From Cryobacterium lactosi (GTDB lineage Bacteria > Actinomycetota > Actinomycetes > Actinomycetales > Microbacteriaceae), in NCBI RefSeq assembly GCF_004403945.1, contig NZ_SOHM01000002.1:62001-126000 (forward strand): a stretch of 64,000 nucleotides of DNA. Direction: 5' to 3'. Of this stretch, positions 32,669 through 42,062 are shown in pieces (the stretch's first letter is position 1; each line of letters opens with the position of its first letter). Both the position numbers and the translations under genes were made by a program. The notes under the pieces were generated by a model that made no database searches, was not told the DNA's origin, and saw only the letters and a list, made by a program, of their open reading frames with translations.

Positions 32669-33291
32669 GGGCACTTGGCATCGAGCAGACCGTCGCCCGG
32701 ATCCGGGCTGGCCGGGTGACGCCGACGGTCAGGGCGGCCGACGCGACCCAGGCTGATGCGTGGGCGCGGCAGATCGGTGCCGGTGGCATTCACACCTTCG
32801 AATTCACTGCCACCACCCCAGGCTGGGAGGACGTGCTTCGACACTGGAGCGCGTCAGAACCGGACGCCACCGTCGGGCTGGGCACGGTCACCACCGCCGA
32901 GACCGCAGAACGTGCGATCAGCGCGGGCGCCGCCTTCCTCGTGAGCCCCTTCGCCGTACCCGAGGCGCGTGCGGTCGCCGACCGCGCCGGCATCCTCTTC
33001 ATCGAGGGCGGGTTCAGCCCGAATGAGATCAGGGCAGCAGCGGCACACGGTGTGGCCAAGCTGTTCCCCGCCAACATCGGCGGCATCGGCTACCTCAAGA
33101 CGTTGCTCTCGGTGCTGCCGGGCGCCCAGATCACGGCCACCGGTGGCATTTCACTGAGCGAGGCAGGCGACTGGCTCGCGGCCGGCGCGCTGGCGGTGAG
33201 CATCGGAAGCGACCTGTTCACCCAGCCGGACATCGCCCAAGCGAGCCGAACCCTCCTGGACTCCCTTCGATCGAGCGAGAGGACGGCATGA
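32665..33291 (+). CDS. KDPG (2-dehydro-3-deoxy-6-phosphogluconate) aldolase family protein
   Basis: A 208-residue class I aldolase of the Eda family. It splits 2-keto-3-deoxy-6-phosphogluconate-like acids into pyruvate and glyceraldehyde-3-phosphate. Visible motifs: the catalytic Glu at 46 (HTFEFTATTPG), the phosphate or pyruvate loop VGLGTVTTAETAERA, the Schiff-base lysine K132 in HGVAKLFPANIGGIGYL, and ITATGGISLSEAGDWL. In relatives of this operon the aldolase is often of a different (DgaF/DUF1341) family, so an Eda-type enzyme here is a substitution. It overlaps the PLP-lyase gene by 4 nt. Confidence 0.88.
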   Translation: MRALGIEQTVARIRAGRVTPTVRAADATQADAWARQIGAGGIHTFEFTATTPGWEDVLRHWSASEPDATVGLGTVTTAETAERAISAGAAFLVSPFAVPEARAVADRAGILFIEGGFSPNEIRAAAAHGVAKLFPANIGGIGYLKTLLSVLPGAQITATGGISLSEAGDWLAAGALAVSIGSDLFTQPDIAQASRTLLDSLRSSERTA

Positions 33292-33551
33292 ACGGCGAAC
33301 GCCTCGTGACGATCAACCGGGATCACGGGCTCCACGCCCGCCCTGCACTCGAGCTGGTTAATGTGGTCAGGGCGTCCGGTCTCTCCGTCACGATCGCCAG
33401 CGGCGGGCGGTCGCCGGTGGATGCCGGGAGCTTGTTGGCCGTGATGGCGCAGGGCTTCTCCCAGGGCACCGAGGTGACCCTGGCGGCCACCGGTGAAGGG
33501 TGCGACGCGACCCTTCAGCTCGCGGCCGAGATTCTGGCCGCCACCGATTGA
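33288..33551 (+). CDS. HPr-family phosphocarrier protein
   Basis: An 87-residue HPr-like protein. The phosphorylation site is intact: His16 in RDHGLHARPALEL. The regulatory serine position also appears present, Ser48 in VDAGSLLAVMAQGFSQGTEV. In PTS systems HPr takes phosphate from enzyme I and passes it to EIIA domains or PRDs. No EI or EIIA gene lies in this window, so EI would be encoded elsewhere. As the last gene of the operon (overlap of 4 nt with the aldolase gene), it probably serves this system specifically, perhaps phosphorylating the PRD protein. Confidence 0.9.
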   Translation: MNGERLVTINRDHGLHARPALELVNVVRASGLSVTIASGGRSPVDAGSLLAVMAQGFSQGTEVTLAATGEGCDATLQLAAEILAATD

Positions 33552-33593
33552 ATGGATGGTGGGATGCGATCGGCCGCCTCCCACCACGCAGAA

Positions 33594-33625
33594 ACGCCCG
33601 GCGGGCGACGAGGCCTGCCGGGCGT
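33594..33625. terminator. Terminator hairpin between the HPr operon and pstB
   Basis: A 9-bp GC-rich stem (33594-33602 with 33617-33625), extended by partial pairing of flanking cccac/gtggg words, sits between the two convergent units. Confidence 0.6.
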
Positions 33626-33643
33626 CTCCGCGTGGGTGCGGGT

Positions 33644-34423
33644 TTAGCCGAATCGGCCGGAGACGTAGTCCTCGGTGGCCTGCACGGTGGGGTTGGAGAA
33701 GATCGTGGTGGTGTCGTCGTACTCGATGAGCTTGCCCGGCTTGCCGGTGCCCGCGATGTTGAAGAAGGCGGTGCGGTCCGAGACACGGGAGGCCTGCTGC
33801 ATGTTGTGCGTGACGATGACGATCGTGTAGTCGGTCTTCATCTCCTCGATGAGGTCCTCGATGGCGAGTGTGGAGATCGGGTCGAGGGCCGAGCAGGGCT
33901 CGTCCATCAGGATCACGTCGGGCTGCACGGCGATGGCGCGGGCGATGCAGAGACGCTGCTGCTGGCCGCCGGAGAGGCTCGAGCCGGGCTTGTCCAGACG
34001 GTCCTTCACCTCGTTCCACAGGTTGGCGCCGCTCAGCGACTTCTCGATCAGGTCGTCGGCGTCGCTCTTGGCCATCCGGCGGTTGTTCAGCTTGACGCCG
34101 GCGAGCACGTTGTCGCCGATCGACATGGTGGGGAACGGGTTGGGCCGCTGGAACACCATGCCCACCTGACGGCGCACGAGCACCGGGTCGACGCCGGGGC
34201 CGTAGAGGTTGTTGCCGTCGATGAGCACTTCACCGTCGACGTGGGCGCCGGGAATGACCTCGTGCATCCGGTTGAGGGTGCGCAGGAACGTGGACTTGCC
34301 GCAGCCGGAGGGGCCGATCAGCGCGGTCACCGTGCGCGGTTCGATGGTCAGCGACACGCCCTCGACGGCGAGGAACTTGCTGTAGTAGACGTCGAGGTCG
34401 TTCACTTCAATGCGCTTGGACAT
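33644..34423 (-). CDS. pstB: Phosphate ABC transporter ATP-binding protein PstB
   Basis: A 259-residue ABC ATPase that drives high-affinity phosphate import. Walker A is GPSGCGKST at residues 37-45, the signature is [18 protein letters not shown], Walker B is [13 protein letters not shown], and the switch His is in [20 protein letters not shown]. This is the last gene of pstSCAB; a 54-nt gap with a short direct repeat (gaagcagga, twice) separates it from pstA. Confidence 0.97.
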   Translation of the reverse strand: MSKRIEVNDLDVYYSKFLAVEGVSLTIEPRTVTALIGPSGCGKSTFLRTLNRMHEVIPGAHVDGEVLIDGNNLYGPGVDPVLVRRQVGMVFQRPNPFPTMSIGDNVLAGVKLNNRRMAKSDADDLIEKSLSGANLWNEVKDRLDKPGSSLSGGQQQRLCIARAIAVQPDVILMDEPCSALDPISTLAIEDLIEEMKTDYTIVIVTHNMQQASRVSDRTAFFNIAGTGKPGKLIEYDDTTTIFSNPTVQATEDYVSGRFG

Positions 34424-34477
34424 GTGTTCCTTCGAATCTGAGAAGCAGGAGAAGCAGGAGAGTTTGCGGCGGCAGCG

Positions 34478-35566
34478 TCAGCGGCCGAGTTTGGGGGAGA
34501 AGGTGCGGGCGACGAGCCGGGCCACGAGGTTGAGCAGCATCACGATCACGATCAGGGTGAGCGCCCCGGCCCAGGCCCGGTCGATGTACGCCTGCGAGTC
34601 GGCGCCCTGGCTGGCGTACTGGTTGTACACGAACACCGGCAGGGTCATCATCCGCTCGCTGAACAGGTCGTAGTTCATGCTGGCGGTGAAGCCGGCGACG
34701 ATCAGCAGCGGCGCGGTCTCGCCGATCACCCGGGAGATCGAGATCATCACACCGGTGACGATGCCGGCCAGCGAGGTCGGCAGCACCACCTTGACGATGG
34801 TCAGCCACTTGGGCACGCCGAGCGCGTAGGCGGCCTCGCGCAGCTCGTTGGGCACCAGCTTGAGCATTTCCTCGCTCGAGCGCACCACCACCGGGATCAT
34901 CAGCACCGACAACGCCACCGACCCGCCGAAACCGAAGCGGATGCCCGGGTCGTTGAACAGAAGCGAGAACAGCGCGTAGGCGAACAGGCCGGCCACGATC
35001 GAGGGGATTCCCGTCATCACGTCGACGAAGAAGGTGATGCCGCGAGCCAGCCGGCCGCGGCCGTACTCGGTGAGGTAGATGGCCGTGAGCAGGCCGATCG
35101 GCACCGAGATGAGGGTGGCCAGGCCGGTGACGAACAGGGTGCCGACGATGGCGTGCAGGGCCCCGCCGCCAGCGCCGACGACGTTGCGCTGGGACTCGGT
35201 GAAGAAGGTGGGGGTGAGGAACGCGGGCAGGCCGTTGACGATGGTCGTGCCGATCAGGGAGATCAACGGGATCAGCGCCACGACGAACGCGATGGTGACC
35301 AGGGCGGTGACCAGGCGGTCCCTGGCCCTGCGGGCGCCCTCCACAAAGTAGGAGAACAGGAACAGGGCGATGCAGTACAGCACGGTGCCGAAGAACAGCG
35401 TGCCCGCCCAGTTGAAGGTCTCCGTGGCGCCGGAGAGGAAGATCACCGCGAAAAGAGCACCCACCACGATCCAGCTGGCGGCGAGCACCATCATGGGGGA
35501 GTGCTTGGGCAGTTTGCCGGCGGTGAGGGAGTTCGTGACGGGAGACGAGATTGTCATGGTGCTCAT
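34478..35566 (-). CDS. pstA: Phosphate ABC transporter permease PstA
   Basis: A 362-residue permease with an N-terminal extension, six or more membrane segments and the inner-membrane component motif (ELREAAYALGVPKWLTIVKV, the EAA loop). LFVTGLATLISVPIGLLTAI and FFVDVMTGIPSIVAGLFAYA are typical of PstA. It pairs with PstC to form the channel. The ATG at 35566 overlaps the pstC stop (ATGA); a second ATG three codons on (35557) is an alternative. Confidence 0.95.
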   Translation of the reverse strand: MSTMTISSPVTNSLTAGKLPKHSPMMVLAASWIVVGALFAVIFLSGATETFNWAGTLFFGTVLYCIALFLFSYFVEGARRARDRLVTALVTIAFVVALIPLISLIGTTIVNGLPAFLTPTFFTESQRNVVGAGGGALHAIVGTLFVTGLATLISVPIGLLTAIYLTEYGRGRLARGITFFVDVMTGIPSIVAGLFAYALFSLLFNDPGIRFGFGGSVALSVLMIPVVVRSSEEMLKLVPNELREAAYALGVPKWLTIVKVVLPTSLAGIVTGVMISISRVIGETAPLLIVAGFTASMNYDLFSERMMTLPVFVYNQYASQGADSQAYIDRAWAGALTLIVIVMLLNLVARLVARTFSPKLGR

Positions 35567-36510
35567 CAATTCGCTCCTGAGAAGGCCTTGCGGCGGTTGA
35601 TGATCACGCGCGCGATCATGTTGACGATCAGCGTGATGACGAAGAGCACGAGGCCGGTGGCCAGCAGGATGTTGACCCCCACGCCGTGCGCCTCGGGGAA
35701 GTTCAGCGCGATGTTGGCCGCGATGGTGTTGGAGTTCTGCGAGGTGAGCAACTGGAAGATCACCTCGGGGTTGGGGGAGAGCACCATGGCCACTGCCATG
35801 GTCTCGCCGAGCGCGCGGCCCAGGCCGAGCATGGCGGCGGAGATGATTCCGGCGCGGCCGAACGGCAGCACGGCCATGGTGATCATTTCCCAGCGGGTGG
35901 CGCCGAGGGCCAGTGAGGCTTCCTCGTAGAGCACCGGGGTCTGCAGGAAGATCTCGCGGCAGATGGCGGTGATGATCGGCAGCACCATCACGGCGAGCAC
36001 GATGGCCACGGTGAGGATGGTGCGGCCGGTACCGGAGACGGGGCCGGCGAACAGCGGGATCCAGCCAAACCACTCAACGAGGTTGGCGTAGAACGGCTGC
36101 ACCATCGGGGCAAGCACCCCGATGCCCCAGAGCCCGAAGACCACGGAGGGAACTGCCGCGAGCAAGTCGATGAGGTAGCCCAGACCCTGCGCGAGTTTGC
36201 GCGGGGCGTAGTGCGAGATGAACAGGGCCACCGCGATGGCGACGGGTACGGCCATCAGCAGGGCCAGGAAGGCCGACCAGACCGTGCCGAAGGCCAGCGG
36301 GGCCACATAGGACCAGAAATTACTGAAGTCGCCCTTGAAGGCGTCAGCCGGCGCCACGAAGGCGGGGATGCTCTGCACGAACAGGAACAAGGCCACGGCG
36401 GCCAGCACGGCCAGGATCAGGCTGCCTGCTACCACCGTTGCGGTGGAGAAGATGCGGTCGCCCGGTCGTTCCTTGGCCTTGATCGCAATACGGTCAACTG
36501 CGGTCGTCAT
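35566..36510 (-). CDS. pstC: Phosphate ABC transporter permease PstC
   Basis: A 314-residue permease, with six membrane segments and the EAA loop in YEEASLALGATRWEMITMAV. GYLIDLLAAVPSVVFGLWGI is a PstC family block. The start at 36510 (MTTAVDRIAIKAK) is chosen as the natural N-terminus; the frame stays open upstream, but that part overlaps no conserved sequence. It is separated from pstS by 152 nt with a strong hairpin, and is coupled to pstA by a 4-nt overlap. Confidence 0.95.
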   Translation of the reverse strand: MTTAVDRIAIKAKERPGDRIFSTATVVAGSLILAVLAAVALFLFVQSIPAFVAPADAFKGDFSNFWSYVAPLAFGTVWSAFLALLMAVPVAIAVALFISHYAPRKLAQGLGYLIDLLAAVPSVVFGLWGIGVLAPMVQPFYANLVEWFGWIPLFAGPVSGTGRTILTVAIVLAVMVLPIITAICREIFLQTPVLYEEASLALGATRWEMITMAVLPFGRAGIISAAMLGLGRALGETMAVAMVLSPNPEVIFQLLTSQNSNTIAANIALNFPEAHGVGVNILLATGLVLFVITLIVNMIARVIINRRKAFSGAN

Positions 36511-36590
36511 TCCGAGCGTCTCCCTGGAGGGGGTTGGTGTTCCGGTAAGGGTGGATCTTGAGCCGGACCCCACGCCTCAGTGTGCCCGAC

Positions 36591-36621
36591 AGGGCGACCG
36601 CGTGCAACGCGGTCGCCCTGC
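36591..36621 (-). terminator. pstS-pstC intergenic hairpin (attenuator-like)
   Basis: A perfect 13-bp stem (36591-36603 with 36609-36621) and 5-nt loop, extended by further pairing outward. It lies just after pstS with no long T-run, so it probably limits read-through or stabilises the pstS 3' end, giving more PstS than permease. Confidence 0.6.
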
Positions 36622-36662
36622 CGGGCGGTGTCACTGAAGCTGGAAGCCCAGCGGATGTTTAG

Positions 36663-37757
36663 TTACTTGACGGTCTCGAGGACGGCGGCAACCTTGGACT
36701 GCAGGTCAGCTGACAGCGGTGCGGCGCCGGCGGAAGCCGCAGCCTCGGCCTGGCCGTCTTCGCTGGCCATGTAGCTGACGTACTCCTTGACGAGGGTGCC
36801 CTGTTCGGCATCCGCGTACTCGGTGCAGACCAGCGCGTAGCTCACCAGAACCAGCGGGTAGTGCGTCGGGTCGGTGGTGAGGCGGTCGAGCTTGATCGCC
36901 AGGTCGTTGTCGGCGCGGCCTTCGACGAGCGGCGAACCGTCGACGACTGCTGCGGCGGCCTCGGCCGTGTACTCGACGAACTCGTCGCCGACCTTGATCT
37001 TGGCGACACCGAGGTCACCGGCGCGGGACGCGTCGGCGTAGCCGATGGTGCCGGTGCCGTTGGTGACGGCGTCGACGACACCGGAGGTGCCCTGGGCGCC
37101 TTCACCGGTGGCGTACGGGAACGGGTCGGCCGGCTTCTCGGTCCACACGTCGGGGGCAGCCTGGAAGAGGTAGTCGGCGAAGTTCTTGGTGGTACCGGAG
37201 TCGTCCGAACGGTGCACGGCGGTGATCGCGGTGGCCGGCAGGTCGGCGTCGGCGTTCAGCGCGACGATGGCCGGGTCGTTCCAGGTGGTGATGGCGCCGG
37301 TGAAGATCTTGGCGAGCGTGTCGGCATCCATGTTGAGGTCGGTGACGCCCTCGACGTTGAAGATGACGGCGATCGGGGAGATGTAGACCGGCAGGTCGAC
37401 AGCCGTGGTGCCGGGGGCGCAGGCGGCGAACTCGCCGGCCAGCTCCTCATCGCTCAGGTAGGAGTCCGAACCGGCGAAGCTGGTGCCGCCGGCGATGAAG
37501 GTCTCGCGACCGGCGCCGGAGCCCGACGGGTCGTAGTTGATGGTGACGTCCGGGTTGGCCGTCTGGAAAGCGGAGATCCACGCTTCCTGGGCTGAGCCCT
37601 GCGAGGAGGCGCCCGCGGCGTTGAGCGTGCCGGTGAGGGTGCTCTCGGCGGCATCGTCGGTTGCCGTGCTGCCGGCTTCGTTCGATGCGCAGGAGGAGAG
37701 AACCAGGGCTGCGGCAATAGCAATGACCGCGGGGCGGCCATAACGCATGAAATTCAC
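36663..37757 (-). CDS. pstS: Phosphate ABC transporter substrate-binding lipoprotein PstS
   Basis: A 364-residue periplasmic-binding-type lipoprotein. The signal peptide ends in a lipobox, LVLSSCAS, with the lipidated Cys at residue 23. PstS motifs include AAGASSQGSAQEAWISAFQT, INYDPSGSGAGRETFIAGGT, HRSDDSGTTKNFADYLFQ and GTIGYADASRA. GTG at 37757 is preferred over ATG at 37748 because an AAGGA site lies 5 nt before the GTG. Three PHO-box-like repeats are found 97-137 nt upstream, so induction at low phosphate is expected. Confidence 0.95.
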   Translation of the reverse strand: MNFMRYGRPAVIAIAAALVLSSCASNEAGSTATDDAAESTLTGTLNAAGASSQGSAQEAWISAFQTANPDVTINYDPSGSGAGRETFIAGGTSFAGSDSYLSDEELAGEFAACAPGTTAVDLPVYISPIAVIFNVEGVTDLNMDADTLAKIFTGAITTWNDPAIVALNADADLPATAITAVHRSDDSGTTKNFADYLFQAAPDVWTEKPADPFPYATGEGAQGTSGVVDAVTNGTGTIGYADASRAGDLGVAKIKVGDEFVEYTAEAAAAVVDGSPLVEGRADNDLAIKLDRLTTDPTHYPLVLVSYALVCTEYADAEQGTLVKEYVSYMASEDGQAEAAASAGAAPLSADLQSKVAAVLETVK

Positions 37758-37853
37758 AAGGATCCTTTTCAGGTCGAATACAGGGAATGCGATCACAGGA
37801 GAATCCTGCGAACTTCGGGCCGGTGCTGGCCCTCGGTAGACGCTAATCCGTGT

Positions 37854-37894
37854 GGTTAACGACACTCCCCCTACTTGGTGAACGGCAGGTAAAC
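37854..37894 (-). promoter_or_regulatory. PHO box-like direct repeats upstream of pstS
   Basis: Read on the minus strand: GTTTACC (37888-37894) and GTTCACC (37877-37883), exactly 11 nt apart, and a third GTTAACC (37854-37860) two turns later (23 nt). Eleven-nt repeats with a GTTCACC core are the known PhoP PHO box of Streptomyces; here the regulator would be RegX3 or a PhoP-type protein. Confidence 0.75.
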
Positions 37895-37931
37895 GACATC
37901 CGTCCAGTCGGCCTCGCGCGGGGACACGACA

Positions 37932-37963
37932 GCGCCCGCAGTCCAGGTCGGATCTGCGGGCGC
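37932..37963. terminator. Terminator after the Nudix/phosphatase gene
   Basis: A perfect 10-bp GC-rich stem (37932-37941 with 37954-37963) and 12-nt loop follow the minus-strand gene ending at 37979. Confidence 0.6.
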
Positions 37964-37978
37964 CGGCGGAGAAAAGGC

Positions 37979-38920
37979 CTAGAGGCGCGGCGGGTGGGTC
38001 TCGATGGCGAGGATACCCGCGCTCGGGTTGTCACTGGAGAGGTGCACAACCGTGAAACCGCTGGGCGCGAGCGCGGCAGCGCTGGAGAGCTGCTGGGTCA
38101 TCGGCGAACCCGTGGCCAGGGCGATCTCCCGCAGGATGTCGGGCAGCACCGGGCCGTGGCTGCACAGCACGGCCGTCTTGCGGGCGCGGATGCGTTTGCC
38201 CACGTTGTGGCGCACATCGGAGGTGCCCTGCTCCCAGGCATCCTGGCTGATCAGGTCGGTGCGCTTGAACGGCACCCCGGTCGCCGCTGACAGCGGCGCC
38301 ACGGTGGTCACGCAGCGGGTGGCGGTGCTGGTGAAGATGCGCTGCGGATGCCAGGCGCTGACCGTGGGGACGAGGGCGGCGGCCTGAGTGACCCCGCGTT
38401 CGCTGAGCGGGCGGGTGGCGTCGGGGCCGGACCAGTCGTGCGGGGCCGTGGCCTTGGCATGGCGCAGCGCGATGATCGCGAAGGTGCTCGTGATGCCCAT
38501 CGCCACCAGCCGGGCGAACGCGTCGATGATCTCCACGTCCGGGGCGTAGCTGAGGTAGGTCCTGGCCTTCTTGATGGTCACCCATTCCAGGGCGGCCACC
38601 TCGCCGTTCGGCACGAACGTGGAGCGCAGGATGTGCTCTGGGAGCACCTCGGCGGCCCAGTAGTGCACGATCTTGGCCTTGCCGTTCGGCATCGGGTACT
38701 CGGAGACGCCGAGCGGCACGCCGAGCGCGATGGCCAGCCCGGTTTCCTCTTCGATTTCCCGCACGGCCGTGACCGGCAGCGTTTCGCCGGGGTCGACCTT
38801 GCCCTTGGGGATGGTGATGTCGCCGTGCACCGTGCGGTGGATCAGCAGCACGTGCATTCGGCCGTCGATGAGGCGCCAGCAGACTGCGCCGGCCGCGTAT
38901 ACGGCGCCCGGGTCGCTCAT
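37979..38920 (-). CDS. Nudix hydrolase fused to a histidine phosphatase domain (MutT1-like)
   Basis: A 313-residue two-domain protein. Residues about 5-135 are a Nudix domain with the Nudix box ([17 protein letters not shown] then EEETGL). Residues about 145-313 are a histidine phosphatase-like domain with the RHA motif ([20 protein letters not shown]) and [14 protein letters not shown]. The same fusion occurs in mycobacterial MutT1, which hydrolyses 8-oxo-dGTP and diadenosine polyphosphates. The start overlaps the ppk stop (ATGA), so it may act on nucleotides or polyphosphate-linked metabolites; that link is an inference. Confidence 0.88.
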   Translation of the reverse strand: MSDPGAVYAAGAVCWRLIDGRMHVLLIHRTVHGDITIPKGKVDPGETLPVTAVREIEEETGLAIALGVPLGVSEYPMPNGKAKIVHYWAAEVLPEHILRSTFVPNGEVAALEWVTIKKARTYLSYAPDVEIIDAFARLVAMGITSTFAIIALRHAKATAPHDWSGPDATRPLSERGVTQAAALVPTVSAWHPQRIFTSTATRCVTTVAPLSAATGVPFKRTDLISQDAWEQGTSDVRHNVGKRIRARKTAVLCSHGPVLPDILREIALATGSPMTQQLSSAAALAPSGFTVVHLSSDNPSAGILAIETHPPRL

Positions 38921-41091
38921 CGGCGGCTCACCGGGCGCTTCCGCTGCCCGATCTGCTGCATCAACCGGTTCTGCATGTCGTCCAACGGCTTGCCGGCGGC
39001 ATCCTGGTGGTGGCGGGTCCATTCGCCGTTCTCGTCGAGCCACCACGACGAGGTGCGCTCGTCCATGGCTCGGGTGAAGAGGGCATCGACCTCGGTGAGG
39101 TGCCGGGGGTCGACGAGGCGCACCAGCGCTTCCACCCGGCGGTCCAGGTTGCGGTGCATCATGTCGGCGCTGCCGATGAAGACCTGCGTTTCGCCCAGGG
39201 TGTGGAAGCTGAAGATCCGCGAGTGCTCGAGGTAGCGGCCCAGGATCGAGCGCACCCGGATGTTCTCGCTCATGCCGGGCACGCCGGGCTTGAGGCTGCA
39301 GATACCGCGCACCCACACGTCCACCGGCACGCCGGCCTGGCTGGCCCGGTAGAGAGCGTCGATGATGTCTTCGTCCACCATCGAGTTCACCTTGATACGG
39401 ATGCCGGCGGGCTTGCCGGCCAGCGCGTTGGCGGTCTCGTCGGCGATGCGCTTGATCAGCGCCTTGCGCAGGTGGAGCGGGGCCACCAGCAGTCGCTTGA
39501 ACTTCTTCTCGATGGCGTAGCCGGAGAGCTCGTTGAACAGCCGGGTGAGGTCCTTGCCGACCTGGTCATCCGCGGTGAGCAGGCCCATGTCTTCGTAGAT
39601 CCGGCTGGTCTTGGGGTTGTAGTTGCCGGTGCCGATGTGGCTGTAGTGACGCAACACGCCCTTCTCGTAGCGCACCACGAGGGCGAGCTTGCAGTGCGTC
39701 TTCAGGCCGACCAGGCCGTAGACCACGTGCACGCCGGCCTTCTCGAGCTTGCGCGCCCAGGAGATGTTGGCCTGCTCGTCGAAGCGGGCCTTGATCTCCA
39801 CCAGGGCGAGAACCTGCTTGCCCGATTCCGCGGCGGCGATGAGGGCCTCCACGATGGGGCTGTCGCCGGAGGTGCGGTACAGGGTCTGCTTGATGGCCAG
39901 CACGTTCGGGTCCGCTGCGGCCTGCTCGAGGAACGCCTGCACGCTGGTCGCGAAGGATTCGTAGGGGTGGTGCAGAAGGATGTCGCCGCGGCTGATGGCG
40001 CGGAAGATGTCGGGTTCGTCGTTGGGTTCGCCGGTGAGCAACTGCGCGGCCGTGGTGGGCACGTGCTTGACGTAGTGCAGGTCGGGTCGGTCGATGCGAA
40101 GGTCGAACAGGCCGCCGAGGTCCAGCGGCGCGGGCAGACGGTAGACCTCCTGGTCGGTGACGTCGAGCTCGCGCACGAGCAGGCCCAGGGTCACCTCGTC
40201 CATGTCCTCAGTGACCTCGAGGCGGATGGGCGGGCCGAACCGGCGCCGCAGCAGTTCCTTTTCGAGGGCCTTGATCAGGTTCTCGGTGTCGTCCTCTTCG
40301 ATGACGACGTCTTCGTTGCGGGTGACCCTGAACACGTGGTGTTCGAGGATGTCCATGCCGGGGAAGAGGTCTTCGAGGTGGTTGGCGATGAGGTCTTCGA
40401 GGGTGATGAAGCGCACCTTGTCGACGGACTCGGTGCGGTCGACCCGCACGAAGCGCGGCAGCATCGAGGGCACCTTGAGCCTGGCGAATTCCTGCTTGCC
40501 GGTTTTGGAGCTGTGCAACCGCACGGCCAGGTTCAGCGACAGCCCGGAGATGTACGGGAACGGGTGCGCCGGGTCAACGGCCAGCGGCATCAGCACGGGG
40601 AAGATCTGGTTGGAGAAGTACCCGCGCAGCGACCGGCGGTCCACGTCGCTCAGGCTGTCCCAGGTGACGATGTCCACGCCATGTTCGGCCAGGGCCGGGC
40701 GCACCAGCTCCTGGAACGCGTGCGCGTGCCGGTCCTGCAGAACGTGCGCGGCGGCGGCGATGTCGGAGAGCACATCCTGCGGGGCGCGGCCCACATTGGT
40801 CGGCACGGCCAGTCCGGTGAGGATGCGGCGTTTGAGGCCGGCGACCCTCACCATGAAGAACTCGTCGAGGTTGTTGGCGAAGATGGCCAGGAAGTTCGCC
40901 CGTTCGAGCACCGGCAGGGCCGGGTCCTCGGCGAGTTCGAGTACTCGCTGGTTGAACGCCAGCCAGCTCAGCTCGCGGTCGAGGTAGCGCTCGCTCGGTA
41001 GGGCCGGATCGTTTTTGCCGATCTGGGGGTCAAAATCATCGTCAAGTTCGCTTTCGAGACCTGACGTGCCTGGGATGTTATCGCCGTCCAT
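38917..41091 (-). CDS. ppk: Polyphosphate kinase 1
   Basis: A 724-residue RNA degradosome-type polyphosphate kinase (PPK1), which reversibly makes polyphosphate from ATP. The N-terminal domain starts [20 protein letters not shown]. The catalytic autophosphorylated His lies in [20 protein letters not shown], and the second phospholipase-D-like site in [40 protein letters not shown] is also typical. PHO-box-like repeats 44-61 nt upstream and the coupled Nudix gene suggest phosphate-starvation control. Confidence 0.96.
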   Translation of the reverse strand: MDGDNIPGTSGLESELDDDFDPQIGKNDPALPSERYLDRELSWLAFNQRVLELAEDPALPVLERANFLAIFANNLDEFFMVRVAGLKRRILTGLAVPTNVGRAPQDVLSDIAAAAHVLQDRHAHAFQELVRPALAEHGVDIVTWDSLSDVDRRSLRGYFSNQIFPVLMPLAVDPAHPFPYISGLSLNLAVRLHSSKTGKQEFARLKVPSMLPRFVRVDRTESVDKVRFITLEDLIANHLEDLFPGMDILEHHVFRVTRNEDVVIEEDDTENLIKALEKELLRRRFGPPIRLEVTEDMDEVTLGLLVRELDVTDQEVYRLPAPLDLGGLFDLRIDRPDLHYVKHVPTTAAQLLTGEPNDEPDIFRAISRGDILLHHPYESFATSVQAFLEQAAADPNVLAIKQTLYRTSGDSPIVEALIAAAESGKQVLALVEIKARFDEQANISWARKLEKAGVHVVYGLVGLKTHCKLALVVRYEKGVLRHYSHIGTGNYNPKTSRIYEDMGLLTADDQVGKDLTRLFNELSGYAIEKKFKRLLVAPLHLRKALIKRIADETANALAGKPAGIRIKVNSMVDEDIIDALYRASQAGVPVDVWVRGICSLKPGVPGMSENIRVRSILGRYLEHSRIFSFHTLGETQVFIGSADMMHRNLDRRVEALVRLVDPRHLTEVDALFTRAMDERTSSWWLDENGEWTRHHQDAAGKPLDDMQNRLMQQIGQRKRPVSRR

Positions 41092-41134
41092 CTGTCCATC
41101 TTGACACCCGGCGCCGAGCGGGCGCGACGCCTAC

Positions 41135-41152
41135 GGTGAACGGAACGTTAAC
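41135..41152 (-). promoter_or_regulatory. PHO box-like direct repeat upstream of ppk
   Basis: On the minus strand, GTTAACG (41146-41152) and GTTCACC (41135-41141) are 11 nt apart. They lie 44 nt upstream of the ppk start and overlap the 3' end of mshD. Confidence 0.65.
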
Positions 41153-42062
41153 GAGGCCAGCGGTGGTACTGCACATCCACCGTGCGATCGACGAATCCGA
41201 GGCTGCGGTACAACCGTACCGGCGTGGTGCTTTCGGCTTCGACGTAGAGCTCGACGGCGGTGCAGCCGCGCTCGCGCAGGCGGGCCAGGCCGGCCAGCAT
41301 CAGGGCGCGGCCGAGGCCGAGGCCGGCGGCATCCGGGTGCACGCCGAGCACGTAGATCTCGCCGAGGTGGGCGCCGGGTTCGATCTTGAGCCAGTTGTAG
41401 CCGACGATGCGGCCGGGCCCGGCGGTGGCGTCGGCCGCGGTCTCGCGGGCCAGTAGCAGATCGCCGGCGTCGAACCAGGGTTCGGCCTGCCGGGCGGCCA
41501 GGTCGGCCTCGGTGAGACTGCCCTGTTCCGGATGCGTCGCGAAAACCAGCGCGTTCAGGCGCACCCAGTCGGCAGCGTCCGCGGCACGGAACGGGGCGAT
41601 CTCCACCCCGTCGGGCAGGGCGGGGGCGGCCGCGGTGTCGGAGTCGGTGAGTGGTCGCTCCAACTGCAGCAGGGTGCGGTCGGCGCTGAATCCGAACCGG
41701 TCGGCCAGCGCGCGGGCGCCGGGGTGGTCGCCGTGTGCCCAGGCCCGCAGGTCGCCGGACATGCCGCCCTCGTCCTCGAACAGACGGCGGAGCGCCGCGG
41801 TACCGTGGCCGCGCCGACGGTAGCGCGGATGCACGACGAGGTCGATCTCACCGCGGCCGAAGATCGCCGCGCCGACGGCGTCTTCACCCTCGAGCAGCAG
41901 CTGCGGGCTGCGCCGGCCGGACGAGGCGTCGAGCAGGGCCTGCTCATTGAACGGGCGGTGGCCATCCGTGTGCGCGCTCGCGTCGGCCACATCGTGGAAC
42001 CGGGCCGCGAAGGCGACGTCGGAGAGGTCAGGAGCCGACAGAGTGAACGACACGTTCGCCAT
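41148..42062 (-). CDS. mshD: Mycothiol synthase
   Basis: A 304-residue protein with two GNAT acetyltransferase domains, the last enzyme of mycothiol biosynthesis (acetylates Cys-GlcN-Ins). The N-terminal domain has [20 protein letters not shown] and [20 protein letters not shown]. The catalytic C-terminal domain has [20 protein letters not shown], the acetyl-CoA loop, and [19 protein letters not shown]. Mycothiol is the actinobacterial thiol, so the gene supports the taxonomic assignment. The start overlaps the glnR 3' end by 35 nt. Confidence 0.92.
   Translation of the reverse strand: MANVSFTLSAPDLSDVAFAARFHDVADASAHTDGHRPFNEQALLDASSGRRSPQLLLEGEDAVGAAIFGRGEIDLVVHPRYRRRGHGTAALRRLFEDEGGMSGDLRAWAHGDHPGARALADRFGFSADRTLLQLERPLTDSDTAAAPALPDGVEIAPFRAADAADWVRLNALVFATHPEQGSLTEADLAARQAEPWFDAGDLLLARETAADATAGPGRIVGYNWLKIEPGAHLGEIYVLGVHPDAAGLGLGRALMLAGLARLRERGCTAVELYVEAESTTPVRLYRSLGFVDRTVDVQYHRWPR

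Noticed and set aside
26549-33551. The DgaE-type operon considered as a prophage or integrative element
   Set aside because: No integrase, transposase, att repeat or tRNA border is seen. Base composition is only slightly different from the flanks.
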